From: Glycomyces algeriensis
GTDB lineage: Bacteria > Actinomycetota > Actinomycetes > Mycobacteriales > Micromonosporaceae
Direction: 5' to 3'
NCBI RefSeq assembly: GCF_027622855.1
Contig: NZ_JAPZVR010000001.1
Span: forward strand, 363,814-427,813
DNA: 64,000 nucleotides
Below the pieces are notes generated by a model. The model had not been told where the DNA came from. It made no database searches and was given only the letters and a program-made list of their open reading frames with translations. Positions 51,726-60,290 of this stretch are shown one piece after another; position 1 is the first letter of the stretch; each line of letters starts with the position of its first letter. The translations under genes were made by a program, and so were the position numbers.

Positions 51726-53228
51726 ATGAACGCCCAGATCACCAGCACCGACCCGCGCACCGGCGCCCCCGTCGCCGAAGCCGCGCCCACCTCGCCCGTC
51801 GAGGTCCGCCGCATCACCGCCGCCGCAGCGGCCGCCGCCCCCGAACTCGACCGCCGCGGCCGCGCCTTCCGCGCCCGCCTCCTCCGCGCCGTCGCCGCCC
51901 GCCTCGAAGAGCGCCGCGACGCCATCGTCGCCCTCGGCCAGCGCGAGACCGGGCTCCCTGAGGCCCGTCTCAACGGCGAACTCACCCGCACCGCCTACCA
52001 GGCCGAGTTCTTCGCGAGCGTCATCGAAGACGGCGGCTACCTCGAAGCCACGATCGACCACGCCGCCGACACCCCGATGGGACCCGGCCCCGACCTGCGC
52101 CGCCTCCTCATCCCGCTCGGCCCCGTCGCCGTCTTCGGCGCCTCCAACTTCCCCCTCGCCTTCTCCGTCCCCGGCGGCGACACCGTCTCGGCGCTGGCCG
52201 CCGGGAACCCGGTGATCGTGAAGGCGCACGACTCGCACCTCGGCCTCTCGCAACTGTCCTATGAGGCGCTGGTGCAGGCCTGCGCGGACGTGGACGCGCC
52301 GGAGGGGACCGTGGGCATCGTCTTCGGCACCGAGGCCGGCGCGGCCCTCGTCGCCGACCCCGCGGTGAAGGCGGTCGGCTTCACCGGTTCGCTCACCGGC
52401 GGCAAGGCCCTGCTGGACATCATCAACGGCCGCCCCGAGCCGATCCCGTTCTACGGCGAGCTCGCGAGCGTCAACCCGCTCGTCGTCTCCGCCGCCGCGG
52501 CCGCCGAGCGGCCCGAGGCCATCGCGAGCGGCCTCGTCGCCTCCGTCACCGGATCGGGCGGGCAGCTCTGCACCAAGCCCGGCATCGTGTTCGTGCCCAA
52601 GGGCACCGAAGGCGACAAGCTCCTCGGCGCCGCCGCGGCCCTCATCACCGAGACCGCCGCGCACCCGCTGCTGAACGCCCGCATCGCCGAGTCCTACCGC
52701 GCGATCGCCGACTCCTACACCGCCGCACCCGGCGTGAAGGAGCTCGCGGTCGGCGCCGCCGCCCCGCAGGAGGGCTCCTTCGGCAGCCCGCGACTGCTCG
52801 AAGTGGACGCCGCCGACTTCACGCCCGCCGTCGCCGAAGAGTGCTTCGGCCCCAGCGCGATCGCCGTCCGCTACGGCGACGCCGCCGAACTCGCCCGCGC
52901 TTTCGCGGCCCTCCCGGCCTCGCTCACCGCGACCCTCCACACCGCCGAAGGCGACCCGGACCTCGACGCGCTCGTCGCACTCGTCACGCCGCTGGCCGGC
53001 CGCCTCGTCTTCGACCAGTTCCCCACCGGGGTCCTCGTCTCGTGGGCGCAGCACCACGGCGGCCCGTGGCCCTCGACGAACACGCTCCACACCTCCGTGG
53101 GCGCCACCGCGATCCGCCGCTTCCTGCGCCCGATGACCTGGCAGAACGCGCCGGAGTCGGTGCTGCCGCCCGAACTGCGAGACGACGCCGCCGTCCCGCA
53201 GCGCGTGGACGGCCGGCTCCGGCCGTGA
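51726..53228 (+). CDS. 2,5-dioxovalerate (2-oxoglutarate semialdehyde) dehydrogenase-like ALDH
   Basis: A 500-residue aldehyde dehydrogenase with catalytic Cys282 (GQLCTKPG) and general-base Glu245 (YGELASVNP). The GASNFPLAFSVPGGDT segment is characteristic of the NADP-type 2-oxoglutarate semialdehyde dehydrogenases. It performs the last step of the hexarate route to 2-oxoglutarate. It starts one base after the IclR stop. The intervening 5-keto-4-deoxyglucarate dehydratase is not encoded in the window. Confidence 0.88.
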   Translation: MNAQITSTDPRTGAPVAEAAPTSPVEVRRITAAAAAAAPELDRRGRAFRARLLRAVAARLEERRDAIVALGQRETGLPEARLNGELTRTAYQAEFFASVIEDGGYLEATIDHAADTPMGPGPDLRRLLIPLGPVAVFGASNFPLAFSVPGGDTVSALAAGNPVIVKAHDSHLGLSQLSYEALVQACADVDAPEGTVGIVFGTEAGAALVADPAVKAVGFTGSLTGGKALLDIINGRPEPIPFYGELASVNPLVVSAAAAAERPEAIASGLVASVTGSGGQLCTKPGIVFVPKGTEGDKLLGAAAALITETAAHPLLNARIAESYRAIADSYTAAPGVKELAVGAAAPQEGSFGSPRLLEVDAADFTPAVAEECFGPSAIAVRYGDAAELARAFAALPASLTATLHTAEGDPDLDALVALVTPLAGRLVFDQFPTGVLVSWAQHHGGPWPSTNTLHTSVGATAIRRFLRPMTWQNAPESVLPPELRDDAAVPQRVDGRLRP

Positions 53229-53998
53229 CCGCACTCCCGGACGGCGCCGCCGCCTGGGCCATGCTGGCCCTCGCGGCGGTGCTCGTCGGCGTCGCCAAGA
53301 CCGGCTTCAGCGGCATGGGCTCGCTGCCGATCCTGCTGTTCGCCACCGTCCTGCCGGCCAAGGAGTCGACGGGCGCGCTGCTGCCGGTGCTGATCCTCGC
53401 CGACCTCTTCGCGATCCGCTTCTACTCGCGGCACGTGGAGTGGCGGGTGCTCGCCCGCCTCGCCCCCTGGGTGGTGGTCGGCACCGTCATGGGCGCGGTC
53501 GTGCTGTGGTTCGTCGACGACACGCTCATGCGGCTGGTCATCGGCGCCGTCCTCCTGGCGATGCTCGCAATCCAGGTGTGGAACCGGTTGCGGCCCAAGG
53601 CGATCGACCCGAAACCGCCGAGCGGCCTGGCCCGCCGGAGCGCCGCCGCGGGGGCGGGCGTCGCGGCGGGCGCGACCACGATGATGGCGAACGCGGCGGG
53701 CCCGGTCATGGTCCTGTACCTGATGCTCTCGGGCTTCCCGAAGCTGCGGTTCCTGGGCACGATGGCGTGGTTCTTCTTCGCGGTCAACCTGTTCAAGGTC
53801 CCATTCAGCTGGGGCCTCGGCCTCATCTCCTGGCACACCCTCCTGATGGCGGTCATCCTCATCCCGGCCGTCGCGGTCGGGGCGCTGGTCGGCCGCGCGG
53901 TGGTGCACCGGGTGAACCAGCGGCAGTTCGAGCTCGCGACCCTCGTGCTCTCGGGCGCGGGCGCGGGCCTGCTCATGCTCTCGGCCCTGACCGGTTGA
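53225..53998 (+). CDS. TauE/SafE-family membrane carrier
   Basis: A 257-residue protein with about eight hydrophobic segments and the family motifs GFSGMGSLPILLFA and GATTMMANAAGPVMVLYLM. GTG start overlapping the dehydrogenase stop by 4 bp. TauE/SafE proteins move small organic anions; here hexarate or a pathway intermediate is the plausible cargo (inference from operon position). Confidence 0.87.
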   Translation: MTALPDGAAAWAMLALAAVLVGVAKTGFSGMGSLPILLFATVLPAKESTGALLPVLILADLFAIRFYSRHVEWRVLARLAPWVVVGTVMGAVVLWFVDDTLMRLVIGAVLLAMLAIQVWNRLRPKAIDPKPPSGLARRSAAAGAGVAAGATTMMANAAGPVMVLYLMLSGFPKLRFLGTMAWFFFAVNLFKVPFSWGLGLISWHTLLMAVILIPAVAVGALVGRAVVHRVNQRQFELATLVLSGAGAGLLMLSALTG

Positions 53999-54107
53999 GC
54001 GGCAACGGAAGTGAACGATAGGGTCGGCTGAAGTCGACACCGATCGCGAAGGCGGCGTTTATAAAAGGGACCGCTGGGAACGCTTTAGGCAATCGTGGAG
54101 GTCCGTT

Positions 54108-55325
54108 ATGGCTGACGAGGTACTGGGAGTCGTAGGCGCGGGGATCGTCGGTCTGGCGGTCGCGCGGGAACTGGCGCGGCGCCGCCCGGGGGCGCGGGTG
54201 GTGGTCTTCGAGAAGGAGGACCGCGTCGCCGCCCACCAGACGAGCCACAACTCCGGGGTGGTGCACGCCGGGATCTACTACGTGCCGGGCAGTCTGAAGG
54301 CCCGCTTGTGCACCCGCGGCGTGGCCCTCCTCAAGGCGTACTGCGCCGAGCACAAGCTGCCCTATGTGGAGTGCGGGAAGCTCGTGGTCGCGGTGCGCGA
54401 GGAAGAGGTGCCGCGCATGGACGCCCTCTACGGGCGCGCTGTCGCCAACGGCGTGCCGGGCCTGCGCCGCGTCGGCCCCGAGGAGCTGCGCGAGATCGAG
54501 CCGCACGCGACCGGCCTCGGCGCGATCCACTCCCCGGGGAGCGCCATCACCGACTACGCCGCCGTCGCGCGCGCCTTCGCCGCCGAGGTGACCGCCGCCG
54601 GAGGCGAAGTGCGCCTGGGCTTCCCCGTCGACGGGATCGAACCGGCCGGGTCGCGCGTGCGCGTCGCCTCCGGGGAGGAGCGGGTCACCGTGGACCACCT
54701 GGTCCTGTGCGCCGGGCTCCAGGCCGACCGCGTGGCGGCGCTCGCCGGCGACGAGCCCGGCCCCCGCATCGTGCCCTTCCGCGGCGAGTACCTGCGCGTG
54801 AAGAACGCCAAGGCCGAGTTCCTGCGCGGCCTCGTCTACCCCGTGCCGGTGCCCGGGTACCCGTTCCTCGGCGTCCACTTCACCCGCCGCATCGACTCCG
54901 GCACGGTGGAGATCGGACCGAACGCGGTCCTCGCGCTCGCCGCCGAGGGCTACCGCTGGCGCGACCTCAGCCCCGCCCACATCGCCCGGCTCGCCGCCTG
55001 GCCCGGGGCCTGGCGGATGGCCGCCCGGCACTGGCGCATGGGGGCCCTCGAGGTCTACGGCTCGGTCTCCAAGCGCGCCTACATGGAGACCGCGCAGCAG
55101 TACTTCCCGGAGATCGGCTTCGCGGACGTCGAACGCGACGGCGCCGGCGTCCGGGCCCAGGCCCTCGACCGGGACGGCGGCCTGGTCGACGACTTCCGGA
55201 TCCACCGCCTCGGCCCCGTCACGGCCGTCCGCAACGCGCCCTCGCCCGCGGCCACCTCGTCGATGGCGATCGCCGAGCACGTGGTGGAGCAGGTCCTCGA
55301 ACCGGCCTCCGGGTTCGGCTGGTAA
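54108..55325 (+). CDS. lhgO: L-2-hydroxyglutarate oxidase
   Basis: A 405-residue FAD enzyme of the DAO family: dinucleotide motif GVVGAGIVGLAVARELARR at residues 7-25 and the LhgO-typical HQTSHNSGVVHAGIYY and PYPFLGVHFTRRI-like segments. It oxidises L-2-hydroxyglutarate to 2-oxoglutarate. SD GGAGG precedes the ATG. It follows the hexarate operon after a 109-bp gap; both make 2-oxoglutarate. Its stop faces the oxidoreductase gene at 55326 with no gap. Confidence 0.92.
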   Translation: MADEVLGVVGAGIVGLAVARELARRRPGARVVVFEKEDRVAAHQTSHNSGVVHAGIYYVPGSLKARLCTRGVALLKAYCAEHKLPYVECGKLVVAVREEEVPRMDALYGRAVANGVPGLRRVGPEELREIEPHATGLGAIHSPGSAITDYAAVARAFAAEVTAAGGEVRLGFPVDGIEPAGSRVRVASGEERVTVDHLVLCAGLQADRVAALAGDEPGPRIVPFRGEYLRVKNAKAEFLRGLVYPVPVPGYPFLGVHFTRRIDSGTVEIGPNAVLALAAEGYRWRDLSPAHIARLAAWPGAWRMAARHWRMGALEVYGSVSKRAYMETAQQYFPEIGFADVERDGAGVRAQALDRDGGLVDDFRIHRLGPVTAVRNAPSPAATSSMAIAEHVVEQVLEPASGFGW

Positions 55326-56288
55326 CACCCGGACCACGAGCTTCCCGAAGGTGTGCCGCCGCGCGAAGTCCGCGACCGCCTGCGGCCCTTGGTCGAGCGT
55401 GTACCGGCGACCGATGTGCGCGGCCAGCTCGCCGCCCGCGGCCGCTTCGGCGACCTCGGCCATCCCGCCGAGCCGCCCGTCCATGTCGAGCACGAACCGC
55501 AGGTCGACATCGTCGCGCCCGAGCCATTCCGGCTGGGTGACCGGGAACGTGATGTTCACCAGGCGGCCGCCCGGACGCAGCGCCGCCGCCACCTCGGTGA
55601 GCCGGTCGCCGGGCAGTACCAGGTTGAACGCCGCATCCACATCGGAGGGGTACTCGGCGGCGTCGTAGCCGATCACCGCCGCCGCACCGAGCCCGCGCAC
55701 CAGGTCCGCGTCCTCCGGCTTCGCCGTCGCGGTCACCGTCGCGACCGCCGCCAGCGCGGGCAGCAGCGCCGTGCCCACGCCGCCGGTGGCCCCGACGACG
55801 AGCACCGACGAACCGGGCGCGATCTCGGCGGTGGCCAGCATGGCGCGGACCGTGAGGCCCGCGGTCGGGAGCGCCGCGGCGTCCTCGACGCTGAGCCCTT
55901 GCGGCCGTCGGGCGATGAACGGGGTGTCGGCTTCGAAGACCGCGTACTCGGCGAGCGTCCCGGTGGTGAGTGAGGGCCTGCCGGTGCCGGCCATGGCCCG
56001 CAGGGCCCGCGGCACGGCTTGGCCGAAGATTTCGTCGCCCACCGCGTAGGCGGTGACGCCGGGCCCGAGTTCGCTGACGGTGCCGGCGAAGTCGTTGCCG
56101 GGCACGTGGGGGAACTCGAGCGGGAACTGCTCGCGGAAGTCGCCGCTGGGCACCTGCACGTCGGCGGGGTTGACCGAGGCGGCGGCGATGCGCACCTGGA
56201 TCTGGCCGGGGCCGGGCCGCGGCGCCGGGATCTCGGCGACGGTGTAGCTCTCGGGCGGGCCGTAGTCGTTGGCGACGACTGCCTTCAT
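55326..56288 (-). CDS. NADP-dependent quinone-oxidoreductase-type MDR enzyme, natural stop missing
   Basis: A medium-chain dehydrogenase/reductase of about 320 residues: GroES-like N-domain (NPADVQVPSGDFREQFP, VPGNDFAGTV) and NADP-binding VVGATGGVGTALL. No zinc-site cysteines, so a quinone-oxidoreductase/enoyl-reductase type. The family would end near residue 321 (GKLVVRV), but no stop follows; the frame stays open to 53973, across the whole antisense of lhgO. A base change or sequencing error near 55326 is likely; the coordinates given here cover the family-homologous part only. TetR lies divergent. Confidence 0.7.
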
Positions 56289-56314
56289 GTGCGCTCCTTG
56301 GGGTGCGGTAAACG

Positions 56315-56368
56315 GACCGTGCGGTCACCTTCGTGTCGGAACGCTAGCACTAACCGGACCGGCCGGTC
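56315..56368. promoter_or_regulatory. two TetR operators, GACCG-N2-CGGTC
   Basis: GACCGTGCGGTC (56315-56326) and the perfect palindrome GACCGGCCGGTC (56357-56368) have centres 42 bp apart (four helical turns) in the divergent interval between the oxidoreductase and TetR genes. One site lies next to each gene. Confidence 0.7.
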
Positions 56369-56387
56369 AACTTGGTATGGTGGGACC

Positions 56388-56987
56388 ATGCCCGACACCC
56401 GCCCGCTCCGCGCCGACGCCGCCCGCAACCGGGGGCTCCTGCTGGCCGCCGCCGCGGACGAGTTCGCCGAGCACGGCCTCGACGCCTCGGTCACGGACAT
56501 CGCCCGCCGGGCCGGGGTCGGCAAGGGCACGGTGTTCCGGCACTTCCCGACGAAGGACGACCTGATCGCCGCGATCCTCATCGACCGCATGGAGGCGCTG
56601 AGCGACCTGGGGGAGCGGCTCTGCGAGGCCGCCGACGCAGGGGAGGCCCTGCGCGAGTTCCTCACGGCCGCAGCGATGCAGCGGCAGGAGCGCGACCTGT
56701 CCTTCCTGGCCGAGGCGAGCGCGTCGCTGAATGAGGTCGGCCGCGCCCGCGACCGGATGCTCGCCGCCGTGGACGCGCTCGCCGACCGGGCGCGCGAGCA
56801 CGGCATGCTGCGCGACGACGTCACGGGCGCCGACGTGTTCCTGCTGATGTGCGCCCCGAACTACGTCGCCGGATACGTGCCTGACGCATCCCCCGACCTG
56901 TGGCGCCGCTACCTGCAGCTCATCCTCGACGGCCTGCGCCCCGAAGGCGCCCGGCCCCTCCCGGCCACCGCCCCGCGACTCAACTGA
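56388..56987 (+). CDS. TetR-family repressor
   Basis: A 199-residue regulator: HTH at residues 30-50 (VTDIARRAGVGKGTVFRHFPTKDDL) and a C-terminal all-helical ligand domain with GADVFLLMCAPNYVAGY, as in SbtR-like members. ATG at 56388 is the start with the typical MPDTRPLRADAARNRG opening. It probably represses itself and the divergent oxidoreductase through the two GACCG-N2-CGGTC sites. Confidence 0.9.
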   Translation: MPDTRPLRADAARNRGLLLAAAADEFAEHGLDASVTDIARRAGVGKGTVFRHFPTKDDLIAAILIDRMEALSDLGERLCEAADAGEALREFLTAAAMQRQERDLSFLAEASASLNEVGRARDRMLAAVDALADRAREHGMLRDDVTGADVFLLMCAPNYVAGYVPDASPDLWRRYLQLILDGLRPEGARPLPATAPRLN

Positions 56988-57012
56988 CCGACATCGACGC
57001 TAGGTGAAGCCC

Positions 57013-57423
57013 ATGTCCGTCCCGGACTCGTTCGAACCGCACCTGCGCGGCAAGACCCTCGCGCCGCCCGGCTCCGACCTCGTGCTCGCCGAGTGGGAGG
57101 CCGACGGCTCCCCGGACGGCTCGCTCGTCTACCAGGCGCCGCTGCACCGCCACGGCGACGACGAGGCCTGGTACGTGCTCGAAGGGACGCTCGCCGTGCG
57201 GATCGGCGACGAGGAGGTCGAGGTCCCCGCGGGCGGCGCCGCGATCGTCCCGGGCGGACTCGCCCACACGTTCTGGAACCCCCGCGCCGAACCGGCCCGG
57301 TACCTGCTCGTCATGGGCGCCAAGACGAACGCGCTGATCAATGCCATCCACGCCGCGGCCGACCAGAGCCCGGAGGCGATGCGGCTGCTCTTCGAACGGC
57401 ACGACGCGGAGCTGCTCGAATAG
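57013..57423 (+). CDS. small cupin protein
   Basis: A 136-residue single-domain cupin: HRHGDDEAWYVLEG (metal-ligand His/His/Glu motif 1) and GLAHTFWNP (motif 2 His). Small cupins of this type are isomerases, oxygenases or sugar-binding proteins; the substrate is unknown. ATG at 57013 with AGGTGA upstream; a GTG at 57004 is an alternative. It follows TetR by 25 bp and may be in its unit. Confidence 0.82.
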   Translation: MSVPDSFEPHLRGKTLAPPGSDLVLAEWEADGSPDGSLVYQAPLHRHGDDEAWYVLEGTLAVRIGDEEVEVPAGGAAIVPGGLAHTFWNPRAEPARYLLVMGAKTNALINAIHAAADQSPEAMRLLFERHDAELLE

Positions 57424-57449
57424 GGGAGGACCACAAGGCCGCGCACCGA

Positions 57450-57465
57450 GCGCTCCGCAGAGCGC
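57450..57465. terminator. short hairpin between cupin and DoxX genes
   Basis: GCGCTC-CGCA-GAGCGC, a 6-bp GC-rich stem in the 96-bp convergent gap (stops at 57423 and 57520). Candidate bidirectional terminator. Confidence 0.45.
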
Positions 57466-57519
57466 CCGGCGCGGTCGAGGTGGTTCCCGGCGCACGGGAT
57501 CGCCTGCACGCCTTCGGGT

Positions 57520-58044
57520 TCAGCGCAGGATCGGGAAGCGCCGCACCAGGCCGAGCCGGCCCCAGGCGAGTCCGAGCCCCCACCGGTCCCCGGCGCTGGT
57601 GAAGATCAGCGCGATCATGACCGTGGCGTAGACGAAGTGCGGGTCGACGACCGGGTTGGACTCGAGCGGGAGCATCGAGGCCCACAGCGCGAGCATGAGC
57701 ACCGCGCCGCCGATCGCCGCCGGGCGCAGGCAGACGCCGAGGATGAGGGCGATCCCGAGACCGGCCTGGGCGGCCATGAACAGCCAGTCGGCCCAGACCA
57801 TCCCGGACGCGCCGTTGTACATCCCGCCGGCGCCGCCCGAGAAGAACTCGGCGGTCGGGCTGCCGCCGTCGATCCAGCCTTCGTTCGCGGGGGTGCTGAA
57901 GCCGAATCCGAACGTCTTGTCGAGGAAGGCCCACAGGAAGATCCAGCCGAGGACGATCCGGACGACCGCGAGGCTGCGCGGCGGGCGGACGTCGGCGGCG
58001 GCGCTGGTTTCAGCGGACTGGTGAGTGGAGAGTTGCGCGGTCAT
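57520..58044 (-). CDS. DoxX-family membrane protein
   Basis: A 174-residue protein with four hydrophobic segments (VVRIVLGWIFLWAFLDKTFG, MVWADWLFMAAQAGLGIALILG, AIGGAVLMLALWASML, HFVYATVMIALIF). It resembles DoxX/DoxD-type proteins related to thiosulphate:quinone oxidoreductase. ATG at 58044 has AAGGG upstream. Function in this organism unknown. Confidence 0.82.
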   Translation of the reverse strand: MTAQLSTHQSAETSAAADVRPPRSLAVVRIVLGWIFLWAFLDKTFGFGFSTPANEGWIDGGSPTAEFFSGGAGGMYNGASGMVWADWLFMAAQAGLGIALILGVCLRPAAIGGAVLMLALWASMLPLESNPVVDPHFVYATVMIALIFTSAGDRWGLGLAWGRLGLVRRFPILR

Positions 58045-58325
58045 GCTGCATCCCTTGGGGTATAGGGCTAAGAATGGTCGATGAAGCGCCACCAAAATAA
58101 CACGCGGACCATTACCGCGCAATCCGCGCACCGCTCGGGAATCCGTATTCGACAGCGCCGACGAGTGATACCGAATCGCCATTCGTCAAGGTCCCGTACA
58201 GGCGCATTCAAGGCCGCCGTGCAAGCGCCAGGTAGCACGATCTTCCTGTTCAAGCGGCATGGAATGACCGTACTCGTACAGGTCGAATATCGTCGCATTC
58301 AAGAACCGGAAGCGAGTATCGGGAT

Positions 58326-59312
58326 ATGTCGACAGAGCTTCCATGGTCGGTGGTCATCCCCTGCCACAATGCCGCCAAAACCCTTGCGCGATGCCTATCA
58401 GCGGTATACGCGCAATCCGCTCTGCCCGTCGAAGTCATCGTGGTCGACGACGCCAGCACCGACGCCACCGCCGCGATCGCGGCCGGCTTCCCCTGCCGCA
58501 CGATCACGGTCGACCCCAACCGCGGACCCGCCGCCGCCCGCAACCTCGGCGCCGCCCGCGCGGTCGGCGAGGTCCTGTTCTTCCTCGACGCGGACATCGA
58601 ACTGCGGCCCGACGCCCTCGCCAGCGCCGCCGCCGCGCTCGCCGCCCCCGGCGTCGGCCTCGTCCAAGGCGTCTACGCCGCCGAACCGATGATCGACGAC
58701 GGCCCCGTCGAGCGCTACAAGACCCTCTTCGAGCACCGCTGGCGCACCGCCGCCGCCGGGCCCACCGACGTGACCCTCTTCGCGCTCACCGCGATCCGCA
58801 CCGAGGTCTTCACCGCCGCCCGCGGCTTCGACGAGACCCTGCGCTCCGGCGAGGACGTCGAGTTCGGCTCCCGCCTCCCCGCCCGCTGGACCGCCGTGAC
58901 CGATCCGGCCGTGGTCGGCCGCCACGACGACGTCGACCGGCTCGGCGCCCTCCTCGCCGAGCAGTGGCGCCGCTCCCTGCGCTTCGCGGAACTCCTCGCC
59001 CGCGCCCGCCGCAGTCCGTCCACATCGAACACCGTCCGCACCGGCGCCTACGGGCCCGCGGCGGTCCTCGCCGCCGCCGCGATCGCCGCCACCGCGCCCC
59101 TCGCGATCTGGTCGCCCTGGCTCGCACTCCTCCCGGTGCTCTTCACCGCCGCGTTCGCCCTCGCCAGCGCGCCCCTCCTCACGGCCGCCGCAGCCAACGG
59201 CCACCGCTGGGCCGCAACGGTGTTCGCGCTGCACCTGCTGTACGTCGGCACCGCCGGCCTCGCGAGCCTCGTCGGGGTCCTCCGGCCCGCCGTCTGGAGG
59301 GTCCGGGCATGA
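58326..59312 (+). CDS. family 2 glycosyltransferase, membrane-anchored
   Basis: A 328-residue GT-A-fold transferase: VVIPCHNAAKTLARCL, VDDASTD, nucleotide/metal motif FLDADIEL. After about residue 235 two or three hydrophobic segments anchor it in the membrane. It probably transfers a sugar to a polyprenyl-phosphate or cell-surface glycan. It shares an ATGA overlap with the flippase-like gene downstream. The 281-bp region before it contains CGCATTCAAG twice but no clear promoter. Confidence 0.85.
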   Translation: MSTELPWSVVIPCHNAAKTLARCLSAVYAQSALPVEVIVVDDASTDATAAIAAGFPCRTITVDPNRGPAAARNLGAARAVGEVLFFLDADIELRPDALASAAAALAAPGVGLVQGVYAAEPMIDDGPVERYKTLFEHRWRTAAAGPTDVTLFALTAIRTEVFTAARGFDETLRSGEDVEFGSRLPARWTAVTDPAVVGRHDDVDRLGALLAEQWRRSLRFAELLARARRSPSTSNTVRTGAYGPAAVLAAAAIAATAPLAIWSPWLALLPVLFTAAFALASAPLLTAAAANGHRWAATVFALHLLYVGTAGLASLVGVLRPAVWRVRA

Positions 59313-60205
59313 AACGCATCCTCTGGCGCCTTTCGGGAATCGTCGTCATGGCCGCCGTCGTCGTCGCGGTCGCCGCGGCCATGCGCGGCCAGGACTGGAG
59401 CGCGGCGCTCGCGTTCGCCAGCGGCGAGCACGTGCCGCAGATCGTGCTGGCTGGCCTGATCAACCTCGTCGGCCTCGTGCTCGGCATGCTCGCCTGGCGC
59501 GCGATCGTCAACGGCGCGGGCGAACCGGTGCCGGTGCGCGACGCCGCGAACATCTTCTTCGCCGGCATGCTCGTCAAATACCTTCCCGGTCGCTTGTGGA
59601 CATTGTTCGTCAACATGCGCATGGGCACCGAGGTCGGCGTCGGCCCGGCCCGCATGGCCGGCGTCTACGTGCTCAACATCGGCGTCATGATCACCACCGG
59701 AATGCTCGCGGGCCTCCTCGCCGCCCCGGCGGCCTTCGGCCCGCGCGGCTGGTGGGTGCTCCTCGCCGCCGTCCCCGGGCTCGTGCTCTTCGTCCGGCCC
59801 GCCCTGGTCAACCGCGCCGCGGCCCTGACCACGAAGATCGTCCGCAAGCCCGCCCCGCCCGCCTACAGCGGCAGGTCGATCCGCGCCTCGCTGCTCTACC
59901 AGACGGTGTCGTGGCTGGTCACCGGCCACCACCTGTGGGTGCTGGCGCTGGCCGCCGGCGCGGACCCGTGGCGGTCCTACCTGCTGTGCGTGGGCCTGTT
60001 CGGGCTGGCGCTGGTGGTCGGCTCGCTCGTGGTGATCGTGCCCGACGGCCTGGGTGTCCGCGAGGGCATCCTGGTGGCGGCGCTGACCCTGGTGCTGCCC
60101 TTGCCGATGGCGGGGGCGGTCGCCGTGACGAGCAGGGCGGTGGCCACGCTCGGCGAGGTCGCCTCCGCCGCGGTGGTCTACGCCTGGGCGAGGCGGGGGC
60201 GGCGG
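59309..60205 (+). CDS. LPG-synthase-TM-like (AglD/UPF0104-type) membrane protein, 3' end uncertain
   Basis: A polytopic membrane protein of about 300 residues with at least seven hydrophobic segments and the family landmarks VKYLPGRLWTLFVN and VVGSLVVIVPDGLGVREGILV. Related proteins are integral partners of polyprenyl-linked glycosylation. The start is fixed by the ATGA overlap with the glycosyltransferase. The natural stop is lost in the G-rich block from 60197; the end coordinate is an estimate where homology-like sequence (YAWARRGRR) stops. Confidence 0.75.
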
Positions 60206-60290
60206 GGGCGGGGGGGGGGGGGCGGGGGGGGGCCCCGGGGGGGGGGGGGGGGGCGCGCGCGCGGCCCCTCCGACCCCCCCCCAAACGGCC
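60197..60290. repeat. G-rich low-complexity block at convergent gene ends
   Basis: Runs of 10 to 17 G broken by CC or CCCC and followed by GCGCGCGC and C-rich sequence separate two convergent genes and keep both frames open without a stop. A strong terminator hairpin is expected here. The homopolymers look like failed base calling rather than real sequence. Confidence 0.6.
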
